From contig JWTM01000292.1 in the NCBI GenBank assembly GCA_001749745.1, positions 160,745 to 224,744 on the forward strand: a stretch of DNA of 64,000 nucleotides, written 5' to 3'. The stretch comes from Candidatus Marispirochaeta associata (GTDB taxonomy: Bacteria > Spirochaetota > Spirochaetia > JC444 > Marispirochaetaceae). The notes below the pieces were generated by a model, which saw nothing but the letters and a program-made list of their open reading frames with translations, was not told where the DNA came from and did not search any database. This document shows positions 8,202 to 17,801 of this stretch, in pieces; within the stretch, counting starts at the first letter, position 1; each line of letters begins with the position of its first letter. Both the position numbers and the translations under genes were made by a program.

Positions 8202-8974
8202 GGATTCGCGTCGAGCATCTTCCTCAGGAAGGTCTTGATCCGCGGATGATCGGGGCTGGTAAAGAGCTTCTCCGGCGCGGCGTCTTCGATAATACGGCCC
8301 TGGTCCATAAAGACCACCCGGTCGCAGACGTCCCGGGCGAAGCCCATCTCGTGGGTGACCACCAGCATGGTCATATGCTCGGAAGCCAGCTGCTTCAGGA
8401 CGGCCAGGACCTCGCCCACCAGCTCGGGATCCAGAGCGGATGTCGGTTCATCGCAGAGCAGGATGTCAGGCCGCATAGCCAGCGCCCGGGCGATGGCCAC
8501 CCGCTGCTTCTGACCTCCCGAGAGGCGGCTGGGATAGGCATCGGCCTTATCCGCCAGGCCCACCTTCTCCAGCAGTTCGAAGGCGTAGGGCTCGATCTCG
8601 GAACGCTTGACCCGGTCCACCACCATCGGAGCCTCGATAAGATTCTCTAAAACCGATTTGTGGGGGAAGAGATTGAAATGCTGAAAGACCATACCCAGCT
8701 TCTTCAAACCTCGCTGAACCTGGTTCTCCGGCAGCTTGCGCCGCAGGCCTGAGGCATCCCGGGAGATGATCAGATCCCCCTCGATCTCAATCTCGCCGCT
8801 GTCGATTATCTCGAGCTGATTGACACAGCGCAGGAGGGTACTTTTCCCGGATCCCGAGGGACCGATAATGGAGACTACTTCTCCCTTTTGAACCTGCAGG
8901 GAGACATCCTTGCAGGCTTCCAGCTCACCGAAGCGTTTCGTAACGGTGCGAATATCCAGGTAGAGATCACTCAT
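8198..8974 (-). CDS. polar amino acid ABC transporter ATP-binding protein
   Basis: About 258 residues from ATG 8974 ([11 protein letters not shown]), with an ATG 21 bases upstream as an alternative. Walker [10 protein letters not shown], signature [14 protein letters not shown], Walker [14 protein letters not shown] and the switch His in VVTHEMGFA are all intact, and the Q-loop context [13 protein letters not shown] is typical of the GlnQ/HisP subfamily. It powers uptake through the permease and binding protein encoded just upstream. The three genes run leftward as one operon (binding protein, permease, ATPase), with 4-10 base spacing or overlap. The stop overlaps that of the convergent chemoreceptor gene. 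Confidence 0.93.
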   Translation of the reverse strand: MSDLYLDIRTVTKRFGELEACKDVSLQVQKGEVVSIIGPSGSGKSTLLRCVNQLEIIDSGEIEIEGDLIISRDASGLRRKLPENQVQRGLKKLGMVFQHFNLFPHKSVLENLIEAPMVVDRVKRSEIEPYAFELLEKVGLADKADAYPSRLSGGQKQRVAIARALAMRPDILLCDEPTSALDPELVGEVLAVLKQLASEHMTMLVVTHEMGFARDVCDRVVFMDQGRIIEDAAPEKLFTSPDHPRIKTFLRKMLDANP

Positions 8975-9608
8975 AATAGGCCATCCGTCGTTCAAGGTAG
9001 CGGAAGAAGCGGATCACTACCGAGGTTAAGAGGAGATAGATTACCGCCGCGACCGCAAAGGGGATCAACGAGAAGTCCCGGGTAAAGATCTCCTTGGCCG
9101 ACCGCAGCAACTCACCCATCCCGATAACTACCACCAGGGCCGTATCCTTTACCAGGGTAATCGCCTCGTTGGTAGTCGGCGGCAGGACGACCTTGACCGC
9201 CTGGGGCAGGACGATACGCCGCATGGTCTGCCAGTAGTTCATGTTGAGGGCCTTGGCCGCCTCATACTGTCCCCGGTCGATACTCTCGATACCGCCCCGA
9301 AATATCTCCATAAAATAGGCGGCATAATTGAGGACGAAGGTGAGCGCCGCCGCCACGAAGGGGGCCAAGGAGATGTTGAAGATAGTCAGCCCGTAATAGA
9401 AGAAAAAGAGCTGCAAAAGCAGGGGTGTTCCCCTAAAAATCCAACCGTAGAGTCCAAGCAGACGATCGACAAACTTCGGGCCGGATACCCGCCCCAGCGC
9501 ACAGAAGACCGCCAGGGGGATGGCGAAAACCAGGGTCACGGCGTAGATCTGCAGCGTCAGCCCGCAGCCCCGAAGCAGATGCACCGTGACCTGAAGGATA
9601 TAATCCAA
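8967..9608 (-). CDS. polar amino acid ABC transporter permease
   Basis: 213 residues with five membrane helices of the HisM/GlnP type. The coupling segment [22 protein letters not shown] contains the EAA loop that contacts the ATPase, and [17 protein letters not shown] is a family-typical later helix. A single permease gene implies a homodimeric channel. It overlaps the ATPase gene start by eight bases and begins nine bases after the binding-protein stop, so all three are one transcript from the promoter at 10447-10475. Confidence 0.92.
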   Translation of the reverse strand: MDYILQVTVHLLRGCGLTLQIYAVTLVFAIPLAVFCALGRVSGPKFVDRLLGLYGWIFRGTPLLLQLFFFYYGLTIFNISLAPFVAAALTFVLNYAAYFMEIFRGGIESIDRGQYEAAKALNMNYWQTMRRIVLPQAVKVVLPPTTNEAITLVKDTALVVVIGMGELLRSAKEIFTRDFSLIPFAVAAVIYLLLTSVVIRFFRYLERRMAYYE

Positions 9609-9617
9609 GGATCAATC

Positions 9618-10418
9618 CTATTTTTTGACGATTCCTGCGCCGAACCAATCCGTAGAGATCCTGTCGGCGGCGCCGTCGGCCTTCATCTCGTCCAGTACGC
9701 GGTCGAGTTCAGCCTTGAGCTCTACATCGCTCTTGCGGATTCCGACGCCGTAGGTTTCGGCCCCGAAGTCCTCGCTCAGCACGGCGTAGATACCGGGCTT
9801 CTTGGCGATGTAATAGCGGCCCACGATCTCATCCACCACCACCGCATCGGTCCGGCCGGCGGCCAGGTCGAGCAGGGCTTCGACGTTATTGGAGTACTTC
9901 TTGACCTCTTTCAGAGATGCGGCTACGGCCTCGTCGTTGTTGAGAGCCACCTCGCTGGAGGAACCCATCTGCAGACCGACCACGCTGCCCGCCAAGTCGG
10001 CTTTGCTGGTAATCGCACTATCGGCCTGGGTGATAATGATCTGCCGGTTATCCAGGTAGGGCTTAGAGAAGTTGATCTTCTCCTGGCGGCTTTCGGTAAT
10101 GGTCATGCCGTTCCAGACCAGATCGATATCGCCCTTGTTGAGGGAGAGGATAACCCCGTCCCAGTCGACTGGACGGAACTCAACCTCAACCCCCAGACGC
10201 TTGGCGGCCTCTTTGGCCAGGTCGATGTCGAATCCGACAATCTCATTCGACTCGTCCCGGAATCCCATGGGAGGAAAACTGTCGTCGAGCCCGACAACCA
10301 GCACACCCTTCTCGCGAATTGCGTCCAGGTCGGTGGAATCAGCTTCACCGCTACCGCCGGCGAAGAGCATGGCCGCCGCACAGAGCATTGTCAGCAGAAC
10401 TAATGTAGTACGTTTCAT
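9618..10418 (-). CDS. polar amino acid ABC transporter substrate-binding protein
   Basis: 266 residues of the SBP_bac_3 family. A signal peptide (LVLLTMLCAAAMLFAGGSGEA) is of the style common in spirochaete binding proteins, with no cysteine lipobox, so the protein is probably periplasmic or tethered by its signal helix. Family strands are clear: GVLVVGLDDSFPPMGF, IVGFDIDLAKEAAKRLG and a ligand-loop segment LVWNGMTITESRQEKINFS. The last fits an alpha-amino-acid ligand; cationic or neutral specificity cannot be decided. It is the first gene of its operon, with AGGAG before the ATG at 10418 and a good promoter upstream. Confidence 0.92.
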   Translation of the reverse strand: MKRTTLVLLTMLCAAAMLFAGGSGEADSTDLDAIREKGVLVVGLDDSFPPMGFRDESNEIVGFDIDLAKEAAKRLGVEVEFRPVDWDGVILSLNKGDIDLVWNGMTITESRQEKINFSKPYLDNRQIIITQADSAITSKADLAGSVVGLQMGSSSEVALNNDEAVAASLKEVKKYSNNVEALLDLAAGRTDAVVVDEIVGRYYIAKKPGIYAVLSEDFGAETYGVGIRKSDVELKAELDRVLDEMKADGAADRISTDWFGAGIVKK

Positions 10419-10446
10419 CTGTTACTCCTAGTAGAAATATGCTCTG

Positions 10447-10475
10447 TTTATACAACGATTGGGAGCCGGACTCAA
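10447..10475 (-). promoter_or_regulatory. sigma-70-type promoter of the amino acid ABC operon
   Basis: On the minus strand TTGAGT (10475-10470) and TATAAA (10452-10447) are separated by exactly 17 bases. A leader of about 25 bases with AGGAG leads to ATG 10418. Confidence 0.7.
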
Positions 10476-10490
10476 GGGTGGGATTCTCAA

Positions 10491-11027
10491 TTACGGAGAG
10501 TCCTGCTCCAACAACTCTCGTATCTCCTCGCTGCTGAGGTAGGCATCGCTCCCGCCTCCCCCGGAGAAAGACTCTTCAACCTCTTCCGCCCAGGCCAAAA
10601 GCTGAGGACCGAGGCCGTACTCGACCGCCCGCATATCGGTGGCCCGTTCGAATGGATTGCGGCAGCTGGATCTGAGGGAGCAGAAGGGGACCGCGAGCAT
10701 CTCGGCGGCGCTGCGTTGACGATAATCGACGATATGGGCCAACTCGTGGCCGATGATGCCGACCTGCGCATCGAAGCTGTGCCGCTCAAGAAGGAGGGGC
10801 TGCATCGGCGGCAGCGTGGCGGAGGAGATAGTGATCACATAGGTACGCTGCTTTCCAATTAAGGAGAATAGATTCACGTATGAGGTCAGCGGAACCAGCG
10901 CCGGGCGGACAACGAAGCGGATGCGTTCATCCTTCAGTTCAGGAAAATAGGATAGCGCGACCAGGGCCTGGTGTTCGAATCCCCTGGGTAGACGCTTATG
11001 CTTCCCATACTCCTCCACGGGGGACAA
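10491..11027 (-). CDS. putative zinc metallopeptidase-like protein (HExxH)
   Basis: Up to 178 residues. The central segment IIGHELAHIVDYRQ holds an HExxH zinc-binding helix, followed about 35 residues later by ERATDMRAVEYG, which could supply the third ligand and is typical of gluzincin-like or M48-like minimal peptidases. No signal peptide is visible, so a cytoplasmic location is likely. The family is not recognised beyond the motif. The start is uncertain: TTG 11027 has AAGGAG too close, while GTG 11018 is spaced better. The 5' end overlaps the end of the glycogen enzyme gene upstream, suggesting translational coupling. Confidence 0.6.
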   Translation of the reverse strand: MSPVEEYGKHKRLPRGFEHQALVALSYFPELKDERIRFVVRPALVPLTSYVNLFSLIGKQRTYVITISSATLPPMQPLLLERHSFDAQVGIIGHELAHIVDYRQRSAAEMLAVPFCSLRSSCRNPFERATDMRAVEYGLGPQLLAWAEEVEESFSGGGGSDAYLSSEEIRELLEQDSP

Positions 11028-14000
11028 TCTCCTTCATCGTATAGATCAGATCCCGATAGCGCTCCGCCGGACGCCGCCACGAATAGACCTGCTCGATCAT
11101 CGTATCCCGAGCGACGGTCAAGTCCTGATCATTTTCGTCGCTGAATATGCGGTGAAACCGCTGCATGGCGTCGTAGAAGGCGGTTGCCGAGTAGTCGGAG
11201 AAGAGTACTCCGTTCCCCTGCAGCTTCCCTCCCCGGCTCACCAGGGAGTGCACCGTATCCCGCAGACCGCCGGTGGCCCGGGCGCAGACGAAGCATCCGC
11301 AGGCGAAGGCCTCGAGCTGGCTGATTCCCCCCGGCTCATGCAGAGAAGGCATCAGAAAAAGGTCGGCCGCCAGCAGCGGGATGCGCACATCCTGAAAGCC
11401 GATTCCCACCGCGGCCTGCCCCGGAAAGAACTCCGGCAGCTTCAGCAGGCCCGTGGCCAGCTCTTCGCCCCGTTCATCCCCGCCGGCCACCGCGCCGCCG
11501 ATGATTCCCTGGTAGCCCAAGGTCGAGAATACCCCGTGGGATGCCTCTAAGAGGAGCTGGAACCCCTTCTGCTCGGTCAGCCGGTGAATCATCACGAAGA
11601 GCGGCGCCTCGGGATCGACCTGCAGCCCGCGGTCGAGCTGCAGCATCAGCTTCAGGCGCATCCGCTCTAAGAGCCGCTTACGCCGGCTGCGGCGCAGCTT
11701 ATCCAAACCCTCCGGTTCCAGGAGCTCCGGATAGGAGCTCTCTAACTGCCGACGCAGGACCGTGTCGCTCTTGATCCTGGCCTTCAGGGGTTTGAGATGG
11801 CGGTGGATAAATTCATCCTGCTCGAGCTTTATCAGCGCCTTATGGCGGAAATCGGTGCCTACGCCGTTATTAATGCCCACCACATCGTGCAGGATGCGCT
11901 CCATTCCGTCGGCGGCCAACTGAATCTGCTCTGCGTAGCTGGGGGATACGGTTACCACCTTATCGGCCGAGAGGATTCCTGCGGCCATGCAGTTGAGCTT
12001 GGCGCCGTCCGATGGGTCCTCGAAGCGCCAGCTCTCATGGAGAGGAAGATTCAGCGCATTAAAGATATCCTGGCCCCGCTCGAAGCGGTGATAGGCGTCG
12101 AAGTACTGCCATCCGCCGTTGTGAATAATATGAATCAGACTCGCACGATCGAAGGGCGCTTGCGCCGCATATCCCGGATCGCCCCGCACGATGGAGCTGA
12201 AGACGCCGGCGAAGGCGTCGTTGGTGAAGATCGCCAGCGGATCGAGCTCGAAGCTCCGGATAACCTCCGCGCTGGCCCGGCTAAAGGCCGCCCTTCTCCG
12301 CAGGCGCTCGGCGCCGGTAACGCCGAAGTAGAGACCGTCGAAGAATTCGTGGTGATCCAGCAGATAATAGCGAATACCGTCGACTATCCCGCTATGCACA
12401 CCGACCTCGTACTCCTGTTCCTGTACCCAGAAGCGGACCGTGCGGCCGGTGTACTCCATGCCGTATCGCTCGTAGGCCTGCTGCATCTTGCGGACGGCTT
12501 TCTCCTCGCCCTGGCGGTAGTAGGGGGTAATAACCACCGCCTCCTCCCCGAGGAGTGCAAGTTCCCGGGGGAGCTCATAGACGACGTTAGCCAATCCCCC
12601 CGACTTGGAGAAGGGATCCGCTTCCGCCGAGAGAAAGACGACGCTGCCTCCGCGAAATCCGTGCTCTAGAGCTTCGCCCAAGGCATGCAGCTCAGTATTA
12701 TCCTGCTTGTCGAGGAGGGCTTTGATCAGTTTCCATATCTCCTGCTCAGGATAGCCCTCGTCCCCGCGAGAGAGATGAAAGAAGCTCCGTTTCAGACTGA
12801 GCTGTAAGGCTTCCCGGTTATCGCCCAGGACCGGCATCAAGGTATTCTGCACGAAACTGATAAAGAGCTCGGGGCTCTCCATGTTGGCTTCGATCTCCCT
12901 GAAGGCGAAATTCGCGTAGAAGTAATCGCCGGCGGGGGCGGAACAGAGCCGATAGAGGGATTGCTGCAGCATCTCGGGATAGATCTTGCGGAGCTCTTTC
13001 CCGGTATCCGCCCGACGCAGGGTCAGGAGCTTATAGCGGTCGGTGTGGGGAATCAGGGTGGCTATCTTCGACTTGCGCAACTCGGCGCCGGTATACCATC
13101 CGGAAGCTCCGGTAACGGCGGTATAGACCGGATCACTGATCTCGTAGACCGCATCGTCCTCGATAGGCAGCCGGGCATCGTCGAAACGGAAGGAGATGTG
13201 CTGATCCCGATCGGCAAAATTGAACGCGCCGACAATGGCGTTGTGCCCGCTGAAGCGCAAGGCGGCGGCCACCATCGGATTATCCGCCCAGATCAGATAG
13301 GCCCGGCCCTGCCGCTGGCGGTGTTCCCGATAGAGCTCACGATAGAAATCGACCGTCCCCCGGTAGGCTTCGCGTTCGAAATCATTCCAGTTTACGTAGA
13401 TGTTGTCCAGGTAGACCTTCCAGGACTCTCCCTCGGCGCTGCCCTCGTAATCGAGGATAATACTCGACAGGAAACTGGTCAGCATGGCGGCCGCCTTGAG
13501 CCCCCGGGGACCGAAGGTATTGAGCGCCCGTCGTTCGTCGTGGTTGCCAAGGATACCCAAGAGATGGGCCCCCTTGGGCAGGATCGAGGGGAAGTAGTTA
13601 TGGTAGATGTGGTAGATCTCCCGCACATCGGTCTTCCCGTGGACGATATTCTCACAGATCTTGAAGAGAGCCGAGTTATAGGGAACGGTACCGGTGCGGG
13701 TAAGGTACTGCTCCCGCCCCCAGTAACATTCGGCGAGGTTGACGAAGTAACGCTTACCGAGCCTCCGCAGCAGGCGATGCACCCGCAGGGAGAGGTAGTA
13801 GTGGAAGGGGACCGCTATCATCTCCGCACAGGCCGAGTCGTAGTAGCCGGTGGTAACCAGATGATCGTGTTCCCGGGTATTGTCGATAATCTCGCCTTCG
13901 ACTATCGACTCCCGGCTGCGGTACCGGCCGTGGATAAAGGGATAGTTATTACGGCGCATCATTACCGGCACCGCATGGGCCGAGTCGAAACGGATGCCGT

Positions 14001-15870
14001 CTATATCGTAACGCTCGATCAGGGTACAGACTGAATCGGCCAGCCATTCCCAGACGGCGAATTTCCGGTAGTTCAGGAGCTTGCCGTCGTTCCAACTTCC
14101 GTAGCGGCCGTCGGTGGATCCTCTCACCTGCAGATTCCCGCTCTCGTCGTAGCAGCGGACCGCGTACTCGTCGGGCAACTCCTCCGATTTACGGTTCAGA
14201 TGGGGAATAACATCCAGAATTACCTTTATATCGAGGCGATGGGCCTCGGCCACCAGCTGCTTGAACTCCTCCTCTCCGCCGAGAGCAGGCTCGAGTTCGG
14301 TCATGCTCATCGGGGCGAAGGGCGACGGCGACTGCGCCTCAGGGGCCCAGTCCTCTCGGTTGCTGCCCCGCATCTGCGCTCCCAGCACATAGACGGCGCT
14401 GATCGAATACCGCTCCTTGATATCCGCCAAATGGGCGCTAATATCCGCGAAGGTGCCGGTGCGAATAATCTGGCCGCTCTCGTTATAGACCATCCCCGGA
14501 TGCGGCGTACGCCAGTAGAGCCGCGTATGGCCGTGGATGTCGGGAAACAGCTCGAGCACGATCTCGCCGTCCAGATTCGGGAGTACGTTTATCCGGCCGC
14601 TGTAACCGTCTAGCCAGCGATCACCGGCTTTCGTCCGCCGAAAAACGAGCCAATCGAAGTTGCCGAGCTTGTTGAAGAGCCGTTCCCCTTCGAAGCTTCC
14701 GGTTTCGCTGTTTTCGGTCAGATCGATATCGATGTAGTTGAATTCCCCGGCGATAAACTCCCGACCGGGGCTCCGGTCGCCGTAGATCCTCAAGAGATAC
14801 CCGGAGCGGCTCTTCGGCAGATCGAAGCTGAACCGGTGGCGGGTACCTACATTAATCGTTTCGAACTCCGTCGCCAGCGGGGCATCGTAGGATTTCGGCG
14901 AAAAGGTACGTTCCAGGGCAATATTGGCCCGGTTCCGGAGTTCATGGATATCGTGACCCGACGCGGCGACCAGCAACCTAATAACCTCGTTGAGGGAGTC
15001 TGAATCATTCTGCGTCTTGTAACGCCGGGCAAGCTTCTCCAATTCATCCAGCGCCTTACGGCAGGTAGTGTAGTCGAAGAGCCCCGACTCTCCCGGCAGG
15101 CGGGCGTCGAGCATCTCCACCAGACGCTCCCTATCCTTGGGGCGGAAGGGCTTAGCCGTACCCGCAAGGGGAGCCGACCGGGATTGAAAGACCGCGGCCA
15201 GTTCGATGGTTCGGTCGAGAACCGCATTCAGGCTCTCCTGCTGTTCGGAACTAAGGGCTTCCGTATGGGAGTAGCCGGTCTCTATCGCCCGTTCCTCTAT
15301 CTTCAGGATCTCCATCAAGGCACCGAAGTAGCGCCCGTCCTCGCTCTCCAAGCCGGTGAGCACGACATCGATAAGATTCAGCCCCAGGTAGATACTCGGA
15401 TGTTCATGGGCCGCCGGCCCGGGACCGACATAGGCGAGAACCGAGGTTTCAGCGCTGAGATGATAAATGGTCGGGTTTATCGGCCGTTCCTTGATCAGCA
15501 CGAAGCGCCGGTTGAGGAGCTGTCTATGATGCAGCTGCTGCAGGGCCTGGTGAATGAGGTGCAGGCCGACCAGCAGCCGGGATGCGATCCGTCCCTGGTT
15601 ATAGAATCTGCGTTTTGCGGAAGGAGCGAGGTTGGTCGCCTCTTCGATTATGCGGTTGCGGAGCGGAATAAAGAGCTCCCGGTCCTCCGGTCGATAGGTA
15701 GGAGAGAGGAGAGGCAGTAGTTCATGATCGGGGGTAAAGGCGAAAGTTCTAAACTGGGTGGATGAGGTCTCCAGCTCGATTTCGACATCCTCGGCGTTCA
15801 GCAGAGGAAGCTCTTCTTCGGAAAATCTCATCAATGCGGAGGGCAGTCGTACGGAAGCATTCCAACTCAT
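10996..15870 (-). CDS. fused alpha-amylase-type (GH13) and glycogen/starch synthase (GT5) protein
   Basis: 1624 residues. Residues 1-430 are an all-purpose N-terminal region without clear family. A GH13 barrel spans about 430-900: DVIPHLN (region I, altered), GIRFDSAH with nucleophile Asp near 627, NLAECYWG with acid/base Glu near 712, and LGNHDERRA with the third Asp near 774. A GT5 glycogen synthase spans about 1075-1610: SAEADPFSKSGGLANVVYE (ADP-glucose loop, KSGGL), HRLTEQKGF and LHEPGGISQLEAFACG (the EPxG sugar-nucleotide motif). It could both extend alpha-1,4-glucan from ADP-glucose and trim or transfer glucan. Single glycogen synthases are about 480 residues, so this is a large fusion. 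All catalytic residues that can be checked by eye look present. ATG 15870 is used. Confidence 0.9.
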   Translation of the reverse strand: MSWNASVRLPSALMRFSEEELPLLNAEDVEIELETSSTQFRTFAFTPDHELLPLLSPTYRPEDRELFIPLRNRIIEEATNLAPSAKRRFYNQGRIASRLLVGLHLIHQALQQLHHRQLLNRRFVLIKERPINPTIYHLSAETSVLAYVGPGPAAHEHPSIYLGLNLIDVVLTGLESEDGRYFGALMEILKIEERAIETGYSHTEALSSEQQESLNAVLDRTIELAAVFQSRSAPLAGTAKPFRPKDRERLVEMLDARLPGESGLFDYTTCRKALDELEKLARRYKTQNDSDSLNEVIRLLVAASGHDIHELRNRANIALERTFSPKSYDAPLATEFETINVGTRHRFSFDLPKSRSGYLLRIYGDRSPGREFIAGEFNYIDIDLTENSETGSFEGERLFNKLGNFDWLVFRRTKAGDRWLDGYSGRINVLPNLDGEIVLELFPDIHGHTRLYWRTPHPGMVYNESGQIIRTGTFADISAHLADIKERYSISAVYVLGAQMRGSNREDWAPEAQSPSPFAPMSMTELEPALGGEEEFKQLVAEAHRLDIKVILDVIPHLNRKSEELPDEYAVRCYDESGNLQVRGSTDGRYGSWNDGKLLNYRKFAVWEWLADSVCTLIERYDIDGIRFDSAHAVPVMMRRNNYPFIHGRYRSRESIVEGEIIDNTREHDHLVTTGYYDSACAEMIAVPFHYYLSLRVHRLLRRLGKRYFVNLAECYWGREQYLTRTGTVPYNSALFKICENIVHGKTDVREIYHIYHNYFPSILPKGAHLLGILGNHDERRALNTFGPRGLKAAAMLTSFLSSIILDYEGSAEGESWKVYLDNIYVNWNDFEREAYRGTVDFYRELYREHRQRQGRAYLIWADNPMVAAALRFSGHNAIVGAFNFADRDQHISFRFDDARLPIEDDAVYEISDPVYTAVTGASGWYTGAELRKSKIATLIPHTDRYKLLTLRRADTGKELRKIYPEMLQQSLYRLCSAPAGDYFYANFAFREIEANMESPELFISFVQNTLMPVLGDNREALQLSLKRSFFHLSRGDEGYPEQEIWKLIKALLDKQDNTELHALGEALEHGFRGGSVVFLSAEADPFSKSGGLANVVYELPRELALLGEEAVVITPYYRQGEEKAVRKMQQAYERYGMEYTGRTVRFWVQEQEYEVGVHSGIVDGIRYYLLDHHEFFDGLYFGVTGAERLRRRAAFSRASAEVIRSFELDPLAIFTNDAFAGVFSSIVRGDPGYAAQAPFDRASLIHIIHNGGWQYFDAYHRFERGQDIFNALNLPLHESWRFEDPSDGAKLNCMAAGILSADKVVTVSPSYAEQIQLAADGMERILHDVVGINNGVGTDFRHKALIKLEQDEFIHRHLKPLKARIKSDTVLRRQLESSYPELLEPEGLDKLRRSRRKRLLERMRLKLMLQLDRGLQVDPEAPLFVMIHRLTEQKGFQLLLEASHGVFSTLGYQGIIGGAVAGGDERGEELATGLLKLPEFFPGQAAVGIGFQDVRIPLLAADLFLMPSLHEPGGISQLEAFACGCFVCARATGGLRDTVHSLVSRGGKLQGNGVLFSDYSATAFYDAMQRFHRIFSDENDQDLTVARDTMIEQVYSWRRPAERYRDLIYTMKEIVPRGGVWEA

Positions 15871-15927
15871 ACTTCATCTTAACAGCCCTCCGGGTGGTTT
15901 ACAAACAAAAAGATCAAGTAGTTGGTT

Positions 15928-16134
15928 CTACTCTTCTTCGGCAGCGGCTTCGCTTTCATCCTCTTCTTCATCGTCCTCTCCGGGCACATAGAAGAGATCT
16001 TTGAGGGTATCCGCATCGGCGATTTGGCCGCCGTCGCTCTCACCCTCCTCCTTCTTTTTCTTTTTTTCCTCTTTTTTCTTCTTTTTCTCTAATTCCCGTC
16101 TGCGCTTTTCATAGGAAAAATGATTTCGTCCCAC
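15928..16134 (-). CDS. small Lys/Glu-rich conserved protein
   Basis: 68 residues beginning MGRNHFSYEKRRRELEKK, a start seen in small conserved bacterial proteins of unknown function. A run of Lys and Glu follows (about 14-30), then a middle segment TLKDLFYVPG and a very acidic tail (DDEEEDESEAAAEEE). Charge separation suggests a disordered, possibly nucleic-acid- or ribosome-associated protein. It lies directly downstream of the RRM protein gene on the same strand, but a terminator hairpin (16150-16184) stands between them, so it is expressed either by read-through or from its own start. Confidence 0.6.
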   Translation of the reverse strand: MGRNHFSYEKRRRELEKKKKKEEKKKKKEEGESDGGQIADADTLKDLFYVPGEDDEEEDESEAAAEEE

Positions 16135-16149
16135 TCGTCCTCCTTTATG

Positions 16150-16184
16150 AAGAAAAGAAAAGCCAGGCTGAGAAAGCCTGGCTT
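16150..16184 (-). terminator. rho-independent terminator of the RRM gene
   Basis: A ten-pair perfect stem (AAGCCAGGCT 16160-16169 with AGCCTGGCTT 16175-16184) with a five-base loop is followed, on the minus strand, by TTTTCTTTTC. It lies about 25 bases after the RRM gene stop. Confidence 0.85.
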
Positions 16185-16206
16185 CTGTTAAAACCTGAAC
16201 TTCAAT

Positions 16207-16482
16207 TTAGTATTGAAACCTCTGTTCCCGGGGCTGACGATCATGAGCCTCGCTAACGCGCAGCTCACGTCCGTCGAGCTGCTGGCCGTTGAGAGAAGAA
16301 ATAGCCGCGTCTGCCGCATCTGCTTCCTCCATCTCGACGAAACCAAAACCCTTGGAACGGTCGGTATAACGGTCGGTGATAACCTTTGCACTCAATACGG
16401 TACCGTACTGGCCAAAGGTCTGGTTGAGTTGATCCTCGGTGGTGGAATAATTGAGATTACCCACGTAGATCTTCTTAGACAA
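16207..16482 (-). CDS. RRM-domain RNA-binding protein
   Basis: 91 residues from a TTG start at 16482, chosen because AGAGGAG lies seven bases upstream and the product then begins [19 protein letters not shown], the usual start of bacterial RRM (Rbp) proteins. RNP-2 is IYVGNL and RNP-1 is KGFGFVEM, both with the aromatic residues that stack on RNA. The helix [19 protein letters not shown] completes the single RRM. The tail is short and Arg/Gln-rich. Such proteins bind single-stranded RNA and are often cold-induced (family knowledge). An upstream in-frame ATG at 16539 would add 19 unrelated residues and is rejected. Confidence 0.92.
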   Translation of the reverse strand: MSKKIYVGNLNYSTTEDQLNQTFGQYGTVLSAKVITDRYTDRSKGFGFVEMEEADAADAAISSLNGQQLDGRELRVSEAHDRQPREQRFQY

Positions 16483-16811
16483 GATACTGCTCCTCTCATT
16501 CCTGCTTGTTAAAGGGAATGAATAATAGATATGTAACAATTGTTCCCTGCGAGATTAAACCAGATTCTAAAGGAAAGGCGCAATCGAAGGATCGTCACAA
16601 AGCAAGAACGAAGGTCGAAAAGCAGTCTGAAACCTTTTTGAGTACCAGCGTAACAAACAAAGAACCACAACACGAACACGCCGCGCTATTCACGTTACGC
16701 CGTTATCCTAGCAGAGTTCACAGCGGCAGTCAAGGGCAGGAACGACGCCTAAATCGACGCCTTTTCAGGATTGGTGTCTATGCTATACTGGTGCCCGAAA
16801 GTGAGGTATCT
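16483..16811. other. 329-base intergenic region between RRM gene and esterase gene
   Basis: Divergent upstream regions. It holds the RRM leader with a ten-base palindrome AACAATTGTT (16535-16544), an AT-rich start, a plain stretch of about 200 bases in which no gene or RNA was recognised, and the esterase promoter near 16784. Confidence 0.5.
16762..16789 (+). promoter_or_regulatory. extended -10 promoter of the acetyl esterase gene
   Basis: TGCTATACT (16781-16789) is an extended -10 element. The -35 candidate TTTTCA (16762-16767) is weak. The start codon follows at 16812. Confidence 0.5.
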
Positions 16812-17783
16812 ATGGCGTTTTTCGATCTCTCCCCGGAAGAACTTTACAATTATCGACCCGCACTGAAAGAGCCCCACGATTTCGATGAGTTTTGGCAGAA
16901 CACCCTGCAGGAGGCCCGCTCCTACCCCTTAGACGCCAGTTTCGAAGCAGTGGATAGCGGGATGGTGCAGGTCGAGACCTATGATCTCAGTTTTAGAGGC
17001 TTCGGCGGACACCCGATTAAGGGCTGGTTTCTACTGCCCACGAATAGAAGCGGCAAACTCCCCTGCATCGTACAATATATAGGCTACGGCGGCGGCCGAG
17101 GTTTCGCCTACGATTGGCTGCCCTGGGCCTGCGCCGGCTATGCAACCCTGATAATGGATACCCGCGGCCAGGGTTCGGTCTGGCGCAAGGGCGACACCGG
17201 CGATCCGGAACCCGGCGACACCAATCCGCAGGCTCCGGGATTCATGACCCGGGGGATCCTGAAGCGGGAGACCTACTATTACCGGCGTCTGATAACCGAT
17301 GCGGTCCGCGCGGTCGAAGCCGCCCGTTCCCATACTGCGGTCGATCCGGAGCGGATTATCGTCGCCGGCGGGAGTCAGGGCGGAGGATTGAGCATCGCCG
17401 CGGCCGGCCTGGATGGACAGATTTATGCCGCCCTCCCCAACGTCCCCTTTCTCTGCCACTATCGCCGGGCCGCAACCATCACCGATGCGAATCCCTACAA
17501 GGAGATCGCCCAGTTCTGCCACACCCACAGGGACGTGGAGGAGCAGATCTTCGGGGTGCTCGACTACTTCGACGGGGTACATTTTGCAAAGCGAGCGGGA
17601 ATGCCGGCCCTCTTCTCCACCGCCCTGATGGATCTTATCTGCCCTCCATCGACCGTATTCGCCGCCTACAACAACTGGCAGGGAAGTAAGGAGATCAAAA
17701 TCTACAACTTCAACGGTCACGAGGGCGGAGAGAGCTTCCAACTGCGGGAGCAGCTGAGCTTTGTGCGCAAGCTCTTGGGCTGA
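16812..17783 (+). CDS. CE7 family acetyl esterase (acetylxylan esterase / cephalosporin C deacetylase-like)
   Basis: 323 residues from ATG 16812, giving the usual family start ([17 protein letters not shown]). Alpha/beta-hydrolase fold: the family motif RGQGS is followed by nucleophile GGSQGGG (Ser near residue 187), the acid in ALMDLICPP (near 273) and His in NGHEGG (near 301). CE7 enzymes are cytoplasmic hexamers that remove acetyl groups from short xylo-oligosaccharides and other small esters. GTGAGG lies close before the ATG. It stands alone on the plus strand between the RRM leader and a convergent gene. The insert [18 protein letters not shown] is the family loop that shapes the hexamer. 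Confidence 0.93.
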   Translation: MAFFDLSPEELYNYRPALKEPHDFDEFWQNTLQEARSYPLDASFEAVDSGMVQVETYDLSFRGFGGHPIKGWFLLPTNRSGKLPCIVQYIGYGGGRGFAYDWLPWACAGYATLIMDTRGQGSVWRKGDTGDPEPGDTNPQAPGFMTRGILKRETYYYRRLITDAVRAVEAARSHTAVDPERIIVAGGSQGGGLSIAAAGLDGQIYAALPNVPFLCHYRRAATITDANPYKEIAQFCHTHRDVEEQIFGVLDYFDGVHFAKRAGMPALFSTALMDLICPPSTVFAAYNNWQGSKEIKIYNFNGHEGGESFQLREQLSFVRKLLG

Positions 17784-17801
17784 TCACAAACGTCCCCCGG
17801 A

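Noticed and set aside
16483..16811. Riboswitch or cold-shock leader before the RRM gene
   Set aside because: Apart from a ten-base palindrome no conserved structure could be recognised by eye.
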